Part shown: piece after piece, positions 10,293 through 20,391 of the stretch | How positions within the stretch are numbered: the first letter of the stretch is position 1 | Layout of the letters: each line of letters starts with the position of its first letter | NCBI GenBank assembly: GCA_024697185.1 | Contig: JAILGB010000011.1 | Location: forward strand, 1-64,000 | Length of the DNA stretch: 64,000 nucleotides | Direction of reading: 5' to 3' | Origin: Opitutales bacterium | Lineage (GTDB): Bacteria; Verrucomicrobiota; Verrucomicrobiia; Opitutales; UBA953 | The notes under the pieces: generated by a model | Told to the model about the DNA's origin: nothing | Seen by the model: the letters and a program-made list of their open reading frames with translations, nothing else | Database searches by the model: none | Program-made: the position numbers and the translations under genes

Positions 10293-12755
10293 TTATTTCC
10301 AAAGAATCTCGAAAACGCAAATGTTTTTGGTATTGGCGTTCGGCGTGATTGTCACTTTCCCCGGCTCTTTTTTTACAGTCTCCGGCGCGCTGCAGAGCAC
10401 GAGGCAATTTTTTTCTCCGTTCGGAGCGTTAAACGTGACAGGCTTTCCGGAAACGACATAATATGTCAACGGATTGCCGTCACAGCCCATCGCATTGCTG
10501 TTGGCGACCGAACCTTCGGGAATATCAAGCTTTATTTGCTCGAACTTTGCCGTAATTTGACGGTTTGTCTTGTTGATGAGCCGGACGCCCGCTATTTTTT
10601 GTGACGGTTTAAGCGAGAAGTCAAAAGCGTTCCCGCGCGCCTTAATGCCGATCGCCTTCCAAGTTTTGCCGTCGCTTGTCGCTTCAAGTGTCAGCTGCCC
10701 TGCCGATGCCGCATCAAGGATAAAATGGACATAATTTGCCACAATGCCTTCCGGGAGCATCAAACCGACATATTCGCCTTTGTTAATCTTGACCTGCTCG
10801 TAGATTTGGGCAACTTTGACATATTTGCCGTCGCGGTTTGCCTGAACATTTTTCAACTGCTCAATATTCGTCTCCACCACGTAGGGATTCGAGTTCCCTG
10901 CCGAACAGGCCTTCTCCTTGCCGAGGTAAGCTTTGCAAAGGCGTTGCCAATCGCAATTCAGGGATTTTTCCAAAAACGGCATCACGACAAGACCGCCGAC
11001 AACCGCCGGTTTTTGGTGTGGTGCGCCGATATCCTTGGCATGTTGGATTTGCCCGTTGGAAATCTTTTGCTGGCGGGCATATGCCGTCAAGGCGCGGCTA
11101 TAGGCTTCCGCAAGTTTTTCCGCGCCACCGTTTGCCGCATTGGAATCGACAACAGCCTCTCCCAATTTGCCGATCGCGCCCAAATTCTTTACCCAATATT
11201 CAATCTCAAGCCAGAGTTCGGGATTATCCTTCGGAATACTTTTGCAAAGGACTGAAGAAGCCTTCTCCATTTGTTTAAATTCCGCTTTCAGAGCTTTTGC
11301 CGTGGGGGCGGAAAACTTCCCTTTTTCCATTTCTCCCATAGCCTTATTGATCTCCGCTTTGAACGCGACAGATTCTTCTCTCCGGTAGCCGTGTCCGTTT
11401 TTCCCTTGGTCAGAGCTATGGTTGGCGAGCACCTGCATTGACTCGTGGTAGTCCGGGAAAAGCTGTCTGATGCCCGTTCGCCAAGATTTGTCCGATTCAA
11501 ATCCGTCAATATTCCAACACCAGTCCCCGACACCAAAAAGCGCGATCTTTGAAGCTTCCGGCTTGTCCATCGGGTTGGAGGCGAATCCGTTAAGTTTCCC
11601 CTTGTTGCCGGCCTCAAGTCCGTAGGTGCGTCCCAACAGCAAGGAAGTCGAGCAATAATCGACGACTGGCCAGTTCCACCACACATAACTGTTGCGTTTG
11701 ATCCGATTGTTGACCCATTCCGTTCCGCTTGTCGTAATATCGTGGCAAACGCTGTCGCCCGTCCAAAACACATTGATGCGCTTGTCCATTTTTTCACCCA
11801 AAATATCGAGATATTTTGAGTTCGCGGGCGACCAGCCGCGATTATATTCTGTCGGGCACATCAGGACGGGAGCGCAATCGCCCTTTTCGTCCGAAAACTT
11901 TTGGACAAAGTTACAAAGTTGCGCGTGCAAATCGCCGTCCGCACCGCCAAAGTCGTCAAACAGAACGCCGAAGGCCCGAAATCCGATCTTATACATCGAC
12001 TCCAGTTTTTTGCGCAACGTCTCCAACTCCGCATTGAGATTGTTTTTATTGACGCTCCCGCCCAAATGGATCGTCCATGTGAAATAAACATGGTTTTTGT
12101 GGGCGACATCAAGAAGTTCTTTAAATTCTTTTTGTTTTTCGTCCGGATACAATTCCCGCCATTTTGCGCGATGGTAAGGGTCGTCCTTTGGCGAATAGAC
12201 ATAGACATTCATCTTGTAACGCCCGTAAAAACGCAACTGGCTCGCGCGAGCATCATTGGACCAGACCCGCCCGTAAAAACCTTCAACGCTCCCGCGAAAA
12301 GGAATATCGGGGAAATCGACGACCTCACCGCAACCAATCTTGCCGTCAAGACGAATCATCTGGGCGATTGTTTGCGCCGCATAAAAAATCCCCGCACGAT
12401 CCGCTGCCGAAATTTTAATTTTATTGGGATTAATCTCCAACAAATAAGCGCCGGGAACGACATTTTTCAACTTTTTCTTTAAGGCCGTCCCTTTGTCGTC
12501 AATCTCGATTTTGAGAGCGCCCGCGGTTGATATTTTCTTCTCCTTGCAAACTTCACCTATCGGCCACAAATCCGGGTTCTTTAAAGAGGCACCGGCAAGC
12601 TGACGCGCGTCAACGGAAGACGCTCCGGCTTTGACTTGATGGATCTTCGGATAAACCTCGTTCAAGGAGGCGGCGTTGAGTATCGGGGCGACAGCCGCCA
12701 ACAGCATTGCGCCTAATATCGATTTCTTAATCTCCATCTGAGCCGTTTTATTCAT
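10293..12755 (-). CDS. Secreted GH84 beta-N-acetylglucosaminidase (hyaluronidase/O-GlcNAcase family)
   Basis: Hydrolyses beta-linked GlcNAc from glycoproteins or hyaluronan-type glycans by substrate-assisted catalysis. The 820 residues begin with a signal peptide (about 1-29). Then comes an N-terminal GH20b-like domain and the GH84 barrel. The barrel shows EGFYGRVWS (159-167), RFYGRYKMNVYVYSPKDDPYHR (175-196) and the catalytic pair D267-D268 in GVLFDDFGG. A helical region follows and a C-terminal beta domain that could be F5/8-type. Its ATG overlaps the upstream GH20 gene by eight bases, so the two enzymes are made together. A single protein contacting both mucin and GlcNAc-modified substrates is plausible, as in gut clostridial NagJ-type enzymes. 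Confidence 0.9.
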   Translation of the reverse strand: MNKTAQMEIKKSILGAMLLAAVAPILNAASLNEVYPKIHQVKAGASSVDARQLAGASLKNPDLWPIGEVCKEKKISTAGALKIEIDDKGTALKKKLKNVVPGAYLLEINPNKIKISAADRAGIFYAAQTIAQMIRLDGKIGCGEVVDFPDIPFRGSVEGFYGRVWSNDARASQLRFYGRYKMNVYVYSPKDDPYHRAKWRELYPDEKQKEFKELLDVAHKNHVYFTWTIHLGGSVNKNNLNAELETLRKKLESMYKIGFRAFGVLFDDFGGADGDLHAQLCNFVQKFSDEKGDCAPVLMCPTEYNRGWSPANSKYLDILGEKMDKRINVFWTGDSVCHDITTSGTEWVNNRIKRNSYVWWNWPVVDYCSTSLLLGRTYGLEAGNKGKLNGFASNPMDKPEASKIALFGVGDWCWNIDGFESDKSWRTGIRQLFPDYHESMQVLANHSSDQGKNGHGYRREESVAFKAEINKAMGEMEKGKFSAPTAKALKAEFKQMEKASSVLCKSIPKDNPELWLEIEYWVKNLGAIGKLGEAVVDSNAANGGAEKLAEAYSRALTAYARQQKISNGQIQHAKDIGAPHQKPAVVGGLVVMPFLEKSLNCDWQRLCKAYLGKEKACSAGNSNPYVVETNIEQLKNVQANRDGKYVKVAQIYEQVKINKGEYVGLMLPEGIVANYVHFILDAASAGQLTLEATSDGKTWKAIGIKARGNAFDFSLKPSQKIAGVRLINKTNRQITAKFEQIKLDIPEGSVANSNAMGCDGNPLTYYVVSGKPVTFNAPNGEKNCLVLCSAPETVKKEPGKVTITPNANTKNICVFEILWK

Positions 12756-15210
12756 GAGTTCTAATGATCAAATTTTCAATCGTTCCTTTGAACGCATTTT
12801 TGTGAGCGCCAATATTTTGAAGCGGGAACACAAAAGCGTTACTGCGAACCTGATCATTGTAAAGGTGGCGTTTGGGCGCTCCGATTTCTTTGTCGTCGAC
12901 AAAGAGCGTCAATTTCTTTTCCTTGGCGACAAGTTTAATCTTCACTGCCTTGTTTTCCGGCAATGTATAATCAAACGAATAGAGCCACGCGTCGCGAACG
13001 ATGCCGAATTTTCCCGTATCTTTTTGAACAGCCATCACTTGACCGGTGGGGCCCGAAAAAAGCACCTGCTCCCCGTTCCCGCCCTTGTCGCGACGGACAG
13101 TGAACTCGACAATATAATCGGGCGCAAGACCGACAATTCCCGTTTCCTCGGCACTATCTCCGCCTTTTAAAACCACCTTGCCGGCTTTTTTGTAAAACAC
13201 ACCCTTTTTATCCGCCGGGAACGTGTAAGTCGGATTGTTGCCGGGCGAAAAACCGACCGCCTTCGTCACGTCAAGGAATGATTTGAGATCTCTATCCTCC
13301 GCGTTATTCCATGTCTTTTCGGCATAAACAGCGCAAGCGGGAGCAATGCGCTCAACAAAAAGTTCATAGTCGCACAAACCGACATCCTTGCGGAAAGACA
13401 TATCATTCCAAATCGCCCATTGTGCGCCCAACAGCTTGGGATGTCCCGGCAAAACCGACCGCTTCCCCATCACGTGAGGCTGCCAAGCATTGGAATAGAG
13501 GCGCTGAAGGTTGAGTTTGTCGTAATAATAACCCGCCAGCGGGACAATATAACAGTCGCCGTCATTGATATTGATCAGGTCGAAATTGTATTCGTCGATT
13601 GCGGCGCGCGGATCCTGATAGCCGATATTCCACATGTCAATCTCGCAACCGGTGCCGTCAACGGGCGTATTGCCGCGCTTGGCACTAAAACTTCCCCACA
13701 GGCGCGGTGTGCGGCCGCGGGATTTGATATAGTTGAGCAATTCCGCCGCAAAAGCGCGATAATCTTCCGAATTGCCGTAATATTCATCGGTCCCGATGTG
13801 AACTTTACAATCGCGGAAAACCGGTTCCTTGCCTTTTTGGGGCAGAATATATTCATCGAAAATACTTTTTACAAAATCAAGCGTTTCCTGGCGATAAGTT
13901 TTTTTGCCTTTGTAAATATCGTTCGAAGCATCGAGCATCGCTGTGCGCTCGACATCGTGCGCCTTGCTGACAGCCCCGCGATACATCAGATCCGGACGAA
14001 CCTTTACCAGACTCATCGCGTGTGCGGGAACGTCAATTTCGGGAACAATATTGACTCCGTACAAATTGGCAAGATCGATAAATTTCCCGAATTCCTCCTT
14101 GGTATAAAAACAATCTTGAGCCGTCAGCGGTGTGCCGTCCTTGCCCTTGACCTTGGACTCCAAACGGAACGCTGTCGGAGCGGCGGCGAGGACTTCCTTG
14201 ATCGCAGCCTGCTTTTGCTCCGGACTTGCATTTTTATCGTTGGGGATGTCTGTATATTCGTGCATCCAAATATAATTGTCGTTCAAGTGAATCTGCAAAT
14301 CGTTCATCTTGTAATACGACATCGTCTTCATCGAATTGATGAGTGCATCCATCGAAGCCGGCTTTCTGCCGACATCATAAGAAAATCCGCGCAAACCATA
14401 TTGGGGATAATCGACGACTTCACCGCATGGGAAAGTATTTTTTTGCTGACGGAAAACTTGCAAAATCGTGCGTGTCGCCCAAAAAGCGCCTGTCGGATCC
14501 GAAGACTCGATTTGAACCCCGTTGGGACGAACTTGCATGCAATAACCTTCCTTGCCCAAGAAAGAAACATCGCCCTTAGGATTCAAGAGAATAACAATCC
14601 CACCGGTCGGGCGCTCATCTTTAACAACTTTAAGCTCGACCGAGGCGTCCAGTTCCGCCTTCAACTCTTCCGCGAAAAGTTCTGCACGTTCCCGCAAAGT
14701 CGGTTTCCCCGTCTTGGCATCGCGTTCCCGCAAAACAATCGTCAATTTTTTACCGGGCTTAAAAACACCCTCCGCCCCGAGCCATTCCTGGATCGCGGGA
14801 ACGACGGCGGGTTTTTCATTCGCCTTGCCATTAGTCTTCTTCGAACTGACGGGAACGGCGATCGTAAATGTTTTTGTCAACGAACTCTCCGATCCTTTGC
14901 TAAGTTTAAAAGTGACCTGCGTCGATTTGGGAGAAATCGGATGACGAATCGTGCCATCCGCTGCAATCAACTGCTCATAAGTCGTCGCCACGATCGAAGC
15001 TTTAACTCCCGCCGGCAAATTTTTATAAACGACCTTGGAGCCGCTAAGATCAAGATTTTTTTCCACCGAAAAATCTTCAATAGCCTGAGCCAATGCCGCG
15101 ACCGGTTCCGCTGCATAGGAGGGAACTTTTTCCGCCGGCTTCGCCAATGCCGGCGTCAAAACTGCCGACAAAGCCAACACAGTTGAAATAACAATATTTT
15201 TTGTATTCAT
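12748..15210 (-). CDS. Secreted GH20 beta-N-acetylhexosaminidase with Ig-like and LamG-like domains
   Basis: Exo-acting removal of terminal GlcNAc/GalNAc. A signal peptide (1-23, ending ALA) is followed by an atrophied bacterial Ig-like module (about 40-125). A GH20b-type domain with ERAELFAEEL (about 150-270) comes next, then the GH20 barrel from GLRGFSYDVGRK (272-283). The catalytic Asp-Glu pair is D475-E476 in HIGTDEYYG, and EIDVPAHAMS (391-400) is the other conserved loop. The last 150 residues look like a concanavalin/LamG carbohydrate-binding fold. It is the first gene of an operon with GH84 and has its own promoter at 15256-15285. GH20 is certain; substrate is inferred. Confidence 0.92.
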   Translation of the reverse strand: MNTKNIVISTVLALSAVLTPALAKPAEKVPSYAAEPVAALAQAIEDFSVEKNLDLSGSKVVYKNLPAGVKASIVATTYEQLIAADGTIRHPISPKSTQVTFKLSKGSESSLTKTFTIAVPVSSKKTNGKANEKPAVVPAIQEWLGAEGVFKPGKKLTIVLRERDAKTGKPTLRERAELFAEELKAELDASVELKVVKDERPTGGIVILLNPKGDVSFLGKEGYCMQVRPNGVQIESSDPTGAFWATRTILQVFRQQKNTFPCGEVVDYPQYGLRGFSYDVGRKPASMDALINSMKTMSYYKMNDLQIHLNDNYIWMHEYTDIPNDKNASPEQKQAAIKEVLAAAPTAFRLESKVKGKDGTPLTAQDCFYTKEEFGKFIDLANLYGVNIVPEIDVPAHAMSLVKVRPDLMYRGAVSKAHDVERTAMLDASNDIYKGKKTYRQETLDFVKSIFDEYILPQKGKEPVFRDCKVHIGTDEYYGNSEDYRAFAAELLNYIKSRGRTPRLWGSFSAKRGNTPVDGTGCEIDMWNIGYQDPRAAIDEYNFDLININDGDCYIVPLAGYYYDKLNLQRLYSNAWQPHVMGKRSVLPGHPKLLGAQWAIWNDMSFRKDVGLCDYELFVERIAPACAVYAEKTWNNAEDRDLKSFLDVTKAVGFSPGNNPTYTFPADKKGVFYKKAGKVVLKGGDSAEETGIVGLAPDYIVEFTVRRDKGGNGEQVLFSGPTGQVMAVQKDTGKFGIVRDAWLYSFDYTLPENKAVKIKLVAKEKKLTLFVDDKEIGAPKRHLYNDQVRSNAFVFPLQNIGAHKNAFKGTIENLIIRTHE

Positions 15211-15255
15211 AAAGTCTTAATTTCTTAGGGTTTTGTGCACGATTAAAACTACTTT

Positions 15256-15285
15256 ATTATAGCAAACAGACGGTGGCGCATGCAA
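15256..15285 (-). promoter_or_regulatory. Promoter of the GH20-GH84 operon
   Basis: On the minus strand a perfect TATAAT (15256-15261) preceded by TGC (extended -10) and, after an 18-base spacer, TTGCAT (15280-15285). The leader to the ATG at 15210 would be about 40 bases. No operator-like repeat is evident. Confidence 0.65.
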
Positions 15286-15343
15286 TGATTTTTGACACAA
15301 AATCCAATGCGAACCAACCTTGAAAAACAAGATAGGACAACAA

Positions 15344-15380
15344 GCAAAAAGCCGTTCCCGCAATCTTTCGGGAACGGCTT
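15344..15380 (-). terminator. Terminator of rplU-rpmA, motif-paired
   Basis: GCCGTTCCCG (15351-15360) and CGGGAACGGC (15369-15378) form a perfect 10-bp stem with an 8-base loop; AAAAA flanks it on the plus strand, giving the U-run in the ribosomal-protein direction, and TTTT follows on the other side. Confidence 0.85.
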
Positions 15381-15399
15381 TTCAAAACCGGGCGCTCAG

Positions 15400-15654
15400 T
15401 TATTTTGCGCTGATCGGAGCAATCGAAACTTTGCGATGTTCACGATCCCAAACAACGGTGCCGTCAACGAGTGCGAAAAGCGTATAATCGCGCCCGCAAC
15501 CGACATTTTCACCGGGATGCATCTTGGTGCCGCACTGACGCATAAGGATGCTGCCAGCCTTGGCGAATTGTCCGCCGTAGAGTTTGACGCCACGACGCTG
15601 CGCGTTTGAATCGCGACCGTTAGAAGAGGTTCCTCCACCTTTATGATGTGCCAT
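15400..15654 (-). CDS. rpmA: 50S ribosomal protein L27
   Basis: Large-subunit protein whose N-terminus reaches the peptidyl-transferase centre. The 84 residues begin [16 protein letters not shown], so there is no cleavable N-terminal extension of the Firmicutes kind. [19 protein letters not shown] and [16 protein letters not shown] are typical. It follows rplU by 42 bases, the universal order, and ends at a motif-paired terminator. The obg gene often found next is not here. Confidence 0.97.
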   Translation of the reverse strand: MAHHKGGGTSSNGRDSNAQRRGVKLYGGQFAKAGSILMRQCGTKMHPGENVGCGRDYTLFALVDGTVVWDREHRKVSIAPISAK

Positions 15655-15696
15655 GAGAAATAATAAATTGAGGGTTACTGATTTTTAAAATAAACC

Positions 15697-16011
15697 TTAC
15701 GCGGCGATCGACTTGACCTTAACGACCGAGAGTTCCTGGCGGTGTCCGCGACGACGATAGGAATTTTTGCGGCGACGCATTTTGAACATAACGATTTTTT
15801 TGCCGCGTTTGTTTTCGAGAATTTCGAGTTCCACCTTGGCGCCTTCAACGAGCGGAGTGCCGACTTTAACGTCTGCACCTTCACCTGCGAGAATAACCTG
15901 ATCTACGGTTACGATGTCACCGGCCTTGGTCTCCGGATAACGGTTGACCGAAATAATGTCACCTTCTTTAACGGTGAACTGGCGGCCTTGTGTAATAATT
16001 GTCGCTTTCAT
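15697..16011 (-). CDS. rplU: 50S ribosomal protein L21
   Basis: Large-subunit protein that binds 23S rRNA. The 104 residues carry the family landmarks [23 protein letters not shown] and the basic [16 protein letters not shown] segment. It is the first gene of the rplU-rpmA pair, driven by the promoter at 16039-16067. No GGGAACG copy falls in the gene, as for the other ribosomal proteins here. Confidence 0.97.
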   Translation of the reverse strand: MKATIITQGRQFTVKEGDIISVNRYPETKAGDIVTVDQVILAGEGADVKVGTPLVEGAKVELEILENKRGKKIVMFKMRRRKNSYRRRGHRQELSVVKVKSIAA

Positions 16012-16038
16012 TGTAAAAAAAATTAAGTTGTGTAATCT

Positions 16039-16067
16039 ATTAAACAGTTTTTCGCTTTAAAAAGCAA
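16039..16067 (-). promoter_or_regulatory. Promoter of rplU-rpmA
   Basis: On the minus strand TTGCTT (16062-16067), a 17-base spacer and TTTAAT (16039-16044, 5 of 6 consensus). The leader is about 20-25 bases, AT-rich, with no Shine-Dalgarno sequence. A T-rich stretch precedes the -35 element. Confidence 0.55.
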
Positions 16068-16127
16068 GAATAATTTTTCCGCAGCAAGAAATTTCAATGT
16101 TACAGGAACAGCTGGACGAATTTCGGA

Positions 16128-19100
16128 TTATAAGAAATATTGGACGCCCGCTTCAAAAATCGGCTGGCGACGATTGCCCGGAATATTTTTGCCGATACAA
16201 TCTCCGCGCCGTTCCGAATGCCCCATTTTCCCAAGCACCCGACCGTCGGGGGAGATAATGCCTTCAATCGACTGCGCGGAGCCGTTGGGATTGAAATTGA
16301 TATCATAGCTCGGAACGCCTTTGGCGTCGCAATATTGGAAGGCGATCTGCCCGTTTTCCGCCAATTGTTCCAACAATTTGGGACTTGCGGTAAAGTTGCC
16401 CTCACCATGCGAAACCGGGATCGTGAAAACATCGCCCACCTTCACATTGTTCATCCACGGCGACTTAACGGACGAGACAACCGTGTTGACATAGCGGGAA
16501 ACGTGACGCGCGATCCGGTTGTGGAAAAGCGTCGGGCATGTTTCATCCGTATCACGGATTTCCCCGAACGGCACCAAGCCCAATTTAATCAATGCCTGGA
16601 ATCCGTTGCAAATGCCGAGCGCCAAGCCGTCGCGTTCCTTGAGCAAGCGGTGCGTTGCGTCTTTGACTCGCGCATTTTTGAAAACGGCGGTAATGAATTT
16701 TCCTGAACCGTCCGGCTCGTCACCGGCGGAAAAACCGCCCGGAATCATCAAAATCTGCGCCTCATCGATTTTTTGCGCCAATGCTGTCAAAGACTCTTCA
16801 ATGTCGCGAACGGAAAGATTGCGCAAAACAAAGATTTCAGGTTCCGCGCCCGCCTCACGAAATGCTTTTGCGGTGTCGTATTCGCAGTTGGTTCCCGGGA
16901 AGACGGGGATAATCACGCGCGGTTTGGCAATATGGACAGTCGCATGTTTTTGTACCGGTCGCTCTTCACAGCGGTAAATATTGGGGGCCACGACAGCATC
17001 CTGTTGCTTGACACGCGTCGGGAACACGGTTTCCAGCGCCGATTCCCACGCCGTTCTCAGATTGCGCAAAGGCACTTCCCCTTTTTCGCCCCAAGTCATC
17101 GATTTTTTACGCTGGACATTACCGACAACGTGGTGTTCAAGCCCGTTGAGCTCGTCCGACGAAGCGACTTCGAGCACCCAGGCGGCATGCTGCGTTGAGA
17201 AAAATTTAGCGTCGGGGACTTCGTTAAGGGCGACTCCCAGACCTGAGCCGAAGCTCATCTCCGCCAAAGCGGCCGCCAATCCGCCTTCGCGAACAACGCG
17301 CGCCGCATAAACACGACCACTGCTGACCAGTTCATAGACTTTTTTCAATTTTTCCCGCGCGTCTTGCCAGTCGGGCATATAATCATCTCCATGACGAATC
17401 GTCACGGACACGACTTTCGAGCCGATGCGCTTGAATTCCGGCGAGATGGCCTTTGAAGCCTTTCCGGGAACGATCGCAAAAGAAACAAGTGTCGGCGGGA
17501 CATCCAGATCCTTGAAAGAACCCGACATCGAATCCTTGCCGCCGATGGAAGCGTTCCCGAGTTCGAGTTGCGCCGTAAACGCGCCCAAAAGTGCACCCAA
17601 CGGCTTACCCCAACGTTTGGGATCCGTTCCCAATTTTTCAAAATATTCCTGGAAAGTCAGGCGCGCCGCTTCAGGATTACCGCCGGCAGCCACCAATCTT
17701 GCAATCGAATCGACAACAGCATAAGCCGCACCATGGGCGGGAGACCATGTCGAAAGCACGGGATCGAACGCAAAACTCATATAAGTGCAATCGTCCGTCG
17801 TTCCCGTGATGGTCGGGATCTTGGCGACCATCGCCTCCGGAGGTGTCGCCTGATTTTTGCCGCCAAACGGGAACAAAACCGTTCCCGCGCCGATCGAAGC
17901 GTCAAAACGTTCGATCAAACCGCGCTGCGCGCAACAATTCAACTCGCCCATCGTCGAAACCCATTGGGATTTGACGTCAAAGCGGAAAAGCGCTTTTTCA
18001 TGCAGGGGATTTTTAAGGGAATCTGCAGCGACGACATAGGCGGTCGCCTCTTGTGTCGCGCCGTTGGTATCCAAAAACGACCGTTGGAGATCGACAACAT
18101 ATTTGTCGCGCGAAATCATGCGCAAACGCCCGGTATCCGTAACATCCGCCACATAGGTCGATTCAAGATTTTCGCGATTGGCGGCAGCGTGAAACGCCTC
18201 CAAAACCGACGGGGCGATGACGACAGCCATGCGCTCCTGCGACTCGGAGATTGCGAGCTCCGTCGCGTTCAGCCCCTCATATTTTTTGGGAACGCGATCA
18301 AGATAAATGTCAAGAGACGGCGCCAATTCGCCGATAGCCACGGAAACGCCGCCGGCACCAAAGTCATTGCAGCGTTTGATCATGTGCGAGACTTCGGGAT
18401 TGCGGAAAAGCCGCTGCAGTTTGCGCTCGGTCGGAGCATCGCCTTTCTGGACTTCAGCACAATTTTCAAGGACTTTTTCCGTGTGTTCTTTTGAAGAGCC
18501 TGTCGCGCCGCCGATACCGTCGCGTCCCGTGCGGCCGCCGACCAAAACGATAATGTCTCCGGGAGCGGGTGTGCCGCGCACGACATCGCACTGTTTGCCT
18601 GCGGCGACAACCGCGCCGATCTCCAGACGCTTGGCGACATAGCCCGGATGATAAATCTCATGAACCATTCCTGTCGCCAGACCGATCTGATTACCGTAAG
18701 AGGAATAGCCTTGCGCCGCGCCCTGGACGATTTTGCGCTGGGGCAATTTGCCCGGGATCGTCCGCGAGAAGGGTGTGCGAGGATCGCCCGCACCCGTCAC
18801 GCGCATCGCCTGATAAACATAACTACGACCCGACAAGGGATCGCGAATCGCACCGCCGAGACAGGTCGCGGCTCCGCCAAAAGGTTCAATTTCCGTCGGA
18901 TGGTTGTGCGTTTCGTTTTTAAACATCACCAGCCAGTTTTCTGTCACACCGTCCACGGTCACGGGAACGACAATCGAGGCGGCATTGATCTCTTCGCTCT
19001 CCTCCAGATCGTTCAGTTTGCCCTGACGCTTGAGTTCGCGCATCGCCAGGAGCGCCACATCCATCAGACAGACCGTCTTCCCTTCGCGACCGAGCTCTTT

Positions 19101-19874
19101 GCGCAAAGAAAGATATTTTTCCCACGCTGCCTTGACCGGCGCCGTCAGCGGAGAATCCTCAAACGAAACATCCGTCAAACGCGTCAAGAACGTCGTATGG
19201 CGGCAATGGTCGCTCCAATAAGTGTCCAAAACACGGATTTCCGTCAAAACCGGATCGCGGTGTTCGTTGTCGCGAAAATAATCCTGCACGAAGACAAGAT
19301 CCGCCAAACTCATCGCAAGACCCAATTTTTGGCGCAGCGCCTCCAATTGTTCCCGCGAAAAAGTCGTGAATCCCTCAACATTGGGGATGTCCGCCGGCAA
19401 AGGAATCTGTTGCCGAAGGGTTTCCGGGATCGCCAACGACGCTTCCCTGCTGTCCACGGGATTGATCAAAAACGCCTTGATGCGCGACAAGTCCTCTTCC
19501 GTGACCTCGCCCGAAAGCACATAAACGCGCGCCGACGCGATTAGAGGGCGCTCTTTCAACGTCATCATCTGCACACATTGCGCCGCAGAATCCGCCCGCT
19601 GGTCAAATTGCCCCGGCAAATATTCCACCGCAAAAACGATATCGCCCTCGTTCACCGGCAATTCCGCTTCATAAACATCGTCAATCTGAGGCTCCGCAAA
19701 AACTGTCAACAAGGTTTTTTGAAAATCCTCGTCCGCCAAACCATCAATATCATAACGCTGAATAACGCGAACATCCGACAAAGAATTCAAAGATAAAGAT
19801 TCGCGCAAGTCGTGTAAAATATGATTCGCCTGCTCACGAAAATTAACTTTTTTTTCAACAAATATACGTTTCAT
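16128..19874 (-). CDS. purL: Phosphoribosylformylglycinamidine synthase, large single-chain form
   Basis: Fourth step of purine synthesis: converts FGAR to FGAM using glutamine and ATP. The 1248 residues include both the synthetase and the glutaminase, so separate PurQ and PurS are not needed. Visible are NHPTEIEPFGGAATCLGG, DFGAGGVSVAIGEL, and GGKDSMSGSF in the ATP-grasp-like halves. The C-terminal class I amidotransferase has IPGGFSAGDEPDGSG, the nucleophile Cys in LGICNGFQ and the His-Glu pair in SHGEGNF. It stands alone, without other pur genes. It has about 1.9 GGGAACG copies per kb, intermediate between gdhA and weakly conserved genes. Confidence 0.96.
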   Translation of the reverse strand: MKRIFVEKKVNFREQANHILHDLRESLSLNSLSDVRVIQRYDIDGLADEDFQKTLLTVFAEPQIDDVYEAELPVNEGDIVFAVEYLPGQFDQRADSAAQCVQMMTLKERPLIASARVYVLSGEVTEEDLSRIKAFLINPVDSREASLAIPETLRQQIPLPADIPNVEGFTTFSREQLEALRQKLGLAMSLADLVFVQDYFRDNEHRDPVLTEIRVLDTYWSDHCRHTTFLTRLTDVSFEDSPLTAPVKAAWEKYLSLRKELGREGKTVCLMDVALLAMRELKRQGKLNDLEESEEINAASIVVPVTVDGVTENWLVMFKNETHNHPTEIEPFGGAATCLGGAIRDPLSGRSYVYQAMRVTGAGDPRTPFSRTIPGKLPQRKIVQGAAQGYSSYGNQIGLATGMVHEIYHPGYVAKRLEIGAVVAAGKQCDVVRGTPAPGDIIVLVGGRTGRDGIGGATGSSKEHTEKVLENCAEVQKGDAPTERKLQRLFRNPEVSHMIKRCNDFGAGGVSVAIGELAPSLDIYLDRVPKKYEGLNATELAISESQERMAVVIAPSVLEAFHAAANRENLESTYVADVTDTGRLRMISRDKYVVDLQRSFLDTNGATQEATAYVVAADSLKNPLHEKALFRFDVKSQWVSTMGELNCCAQRGLIERFDASIGAGTVLFPFGGKNQATPPEAMVAKIPTITGTTDDCTYMSFAFDPVLSTWSPAHGAAYAVVDSIARLVAAGGNPEAARLTFQEYFEKLGTDPKRWGKPLGALLGAFTAQLELGNASIGGKDSMSGSFKDLDVPPTLVSFAIVPGKASKAISPEFKRIGSKVVSVTIRHGDDYMPDWQDAREKLKKVYELVSSGRVYAARVVREGGLAAALAEMSFGSGLGVALNEVPDAKFFSTQHAAWVLEVASSDELNGLEHHVVGNVQRKKSMTWGEKGEVPLRNLRTAWESALETVFPTRVKQQDAVVAPNIYRCEERPVQKHATVHIAKPRVIIPVFPGTNCEYDTAKAFREAGAEPEIFVLRNLSVRDIEESLTALAQKIDEAQILMIPGGFSAGDEPDGSGKFITAVFKNARVKDATHRLLKERDGLALGICNGFQALIKLGLVPFGEIRDTDETCPTLFHNRIARHVSRYVNTVVSSVKSPWMNNVKVGDVFTIPVSHGEGNFTASPKLLEQLAENGQIAFQYCDAKGVPSYDINFNPNGSAQSIEGIISPDGRVLGKMGHSERRGDCIGKNIPGNRRQPIFEAGVQYFL

Positions 19875-19974
19875 AAAAAAGAGAGCCTATCGCTTGATAT
19901 TTTCGCGCAAATTCGCGCTTGCCGCAATAATAAAAGCGCAGTCCCGCGCGAAAAAAGAAAAACGGATTTCTGCA

Positions 19975-20018
19975 AAAAAGAAAAAGCCGCTCCCGCAAAC
20001 TTACGGGAACGGCTTTTC
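19975..20018 (-). terminator. Terminator of rpsP-trmD-rplS, motif-paired
   Basis: AGCCGCTCCCG (19985-19995) pairs with CGGGAACGGCT (20004-20014) with one G-T pair, because one arm carries the GGGAGCG variant. A-runs on the plus strand side give the U-run. It lies about 20 bases after the rplS stop. Confidence 0.8.
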
Positions 20019-20033
20019 TGTTCGAATACAAAA

Positions 20034-20387
20034 TTATTCTTCGACTTCCTTGACCTTGGTCGCGCTCTTGCCGACACGCTTGCGGAGATAATACAAACGA
20101 GCCTTCATCGGTTTGGATTTGCGATCGACAACCACTTTGATCACATTGGGGCTGTTAACCGGGAACACGCGCTCGACACCTTCGCCAAAAGCGATACGAC
20201 GCACGGTAAAAGTCTCCGCGATGCCCGAACCTTTGCGGGCGATGACAATGCCCGAAAAAATCTGAACACGCTCTTTGTCGCCTTCACGAACTTTTGTGTG
20301 CACCTTAACGCCGTCGCCTACTTTAAAATCTGCGATTTCCGTTTTGATTTGGCTCTGTGTAAGAGATTTGAGAATTTGTTGATTCAT
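20034..20387 (-). CDS. rplS: 50S ribosomal protein L19
   Basis: Located at the 30S-50S interface. The 117 residues show the typical FKVGDGVKVHTKVREGDKER, SGIVIARKGSGIAETFTVRR and RRIAFGEGVERVFP segments and end in KAKLYY-type residues (KARLYYLRKRVGKSA). It follows trmD by four bases and ends at a motif-paired hairpin, closing the rpsP-trmD-rplS operon. Confidence 0.97.
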   Translation of the reverse strand: MNQQILKSLTQSQIKTEIADFKVGDGVKVHTKVREGDKERVQIFSGIVIARKGSGIAETFTVRRIAFGEGVERVFPVNSPNVIKVVVDRKSKPMKARLYYLRKRVGKSATKVKEVEE

Positions 20388-20391
20388 ATTA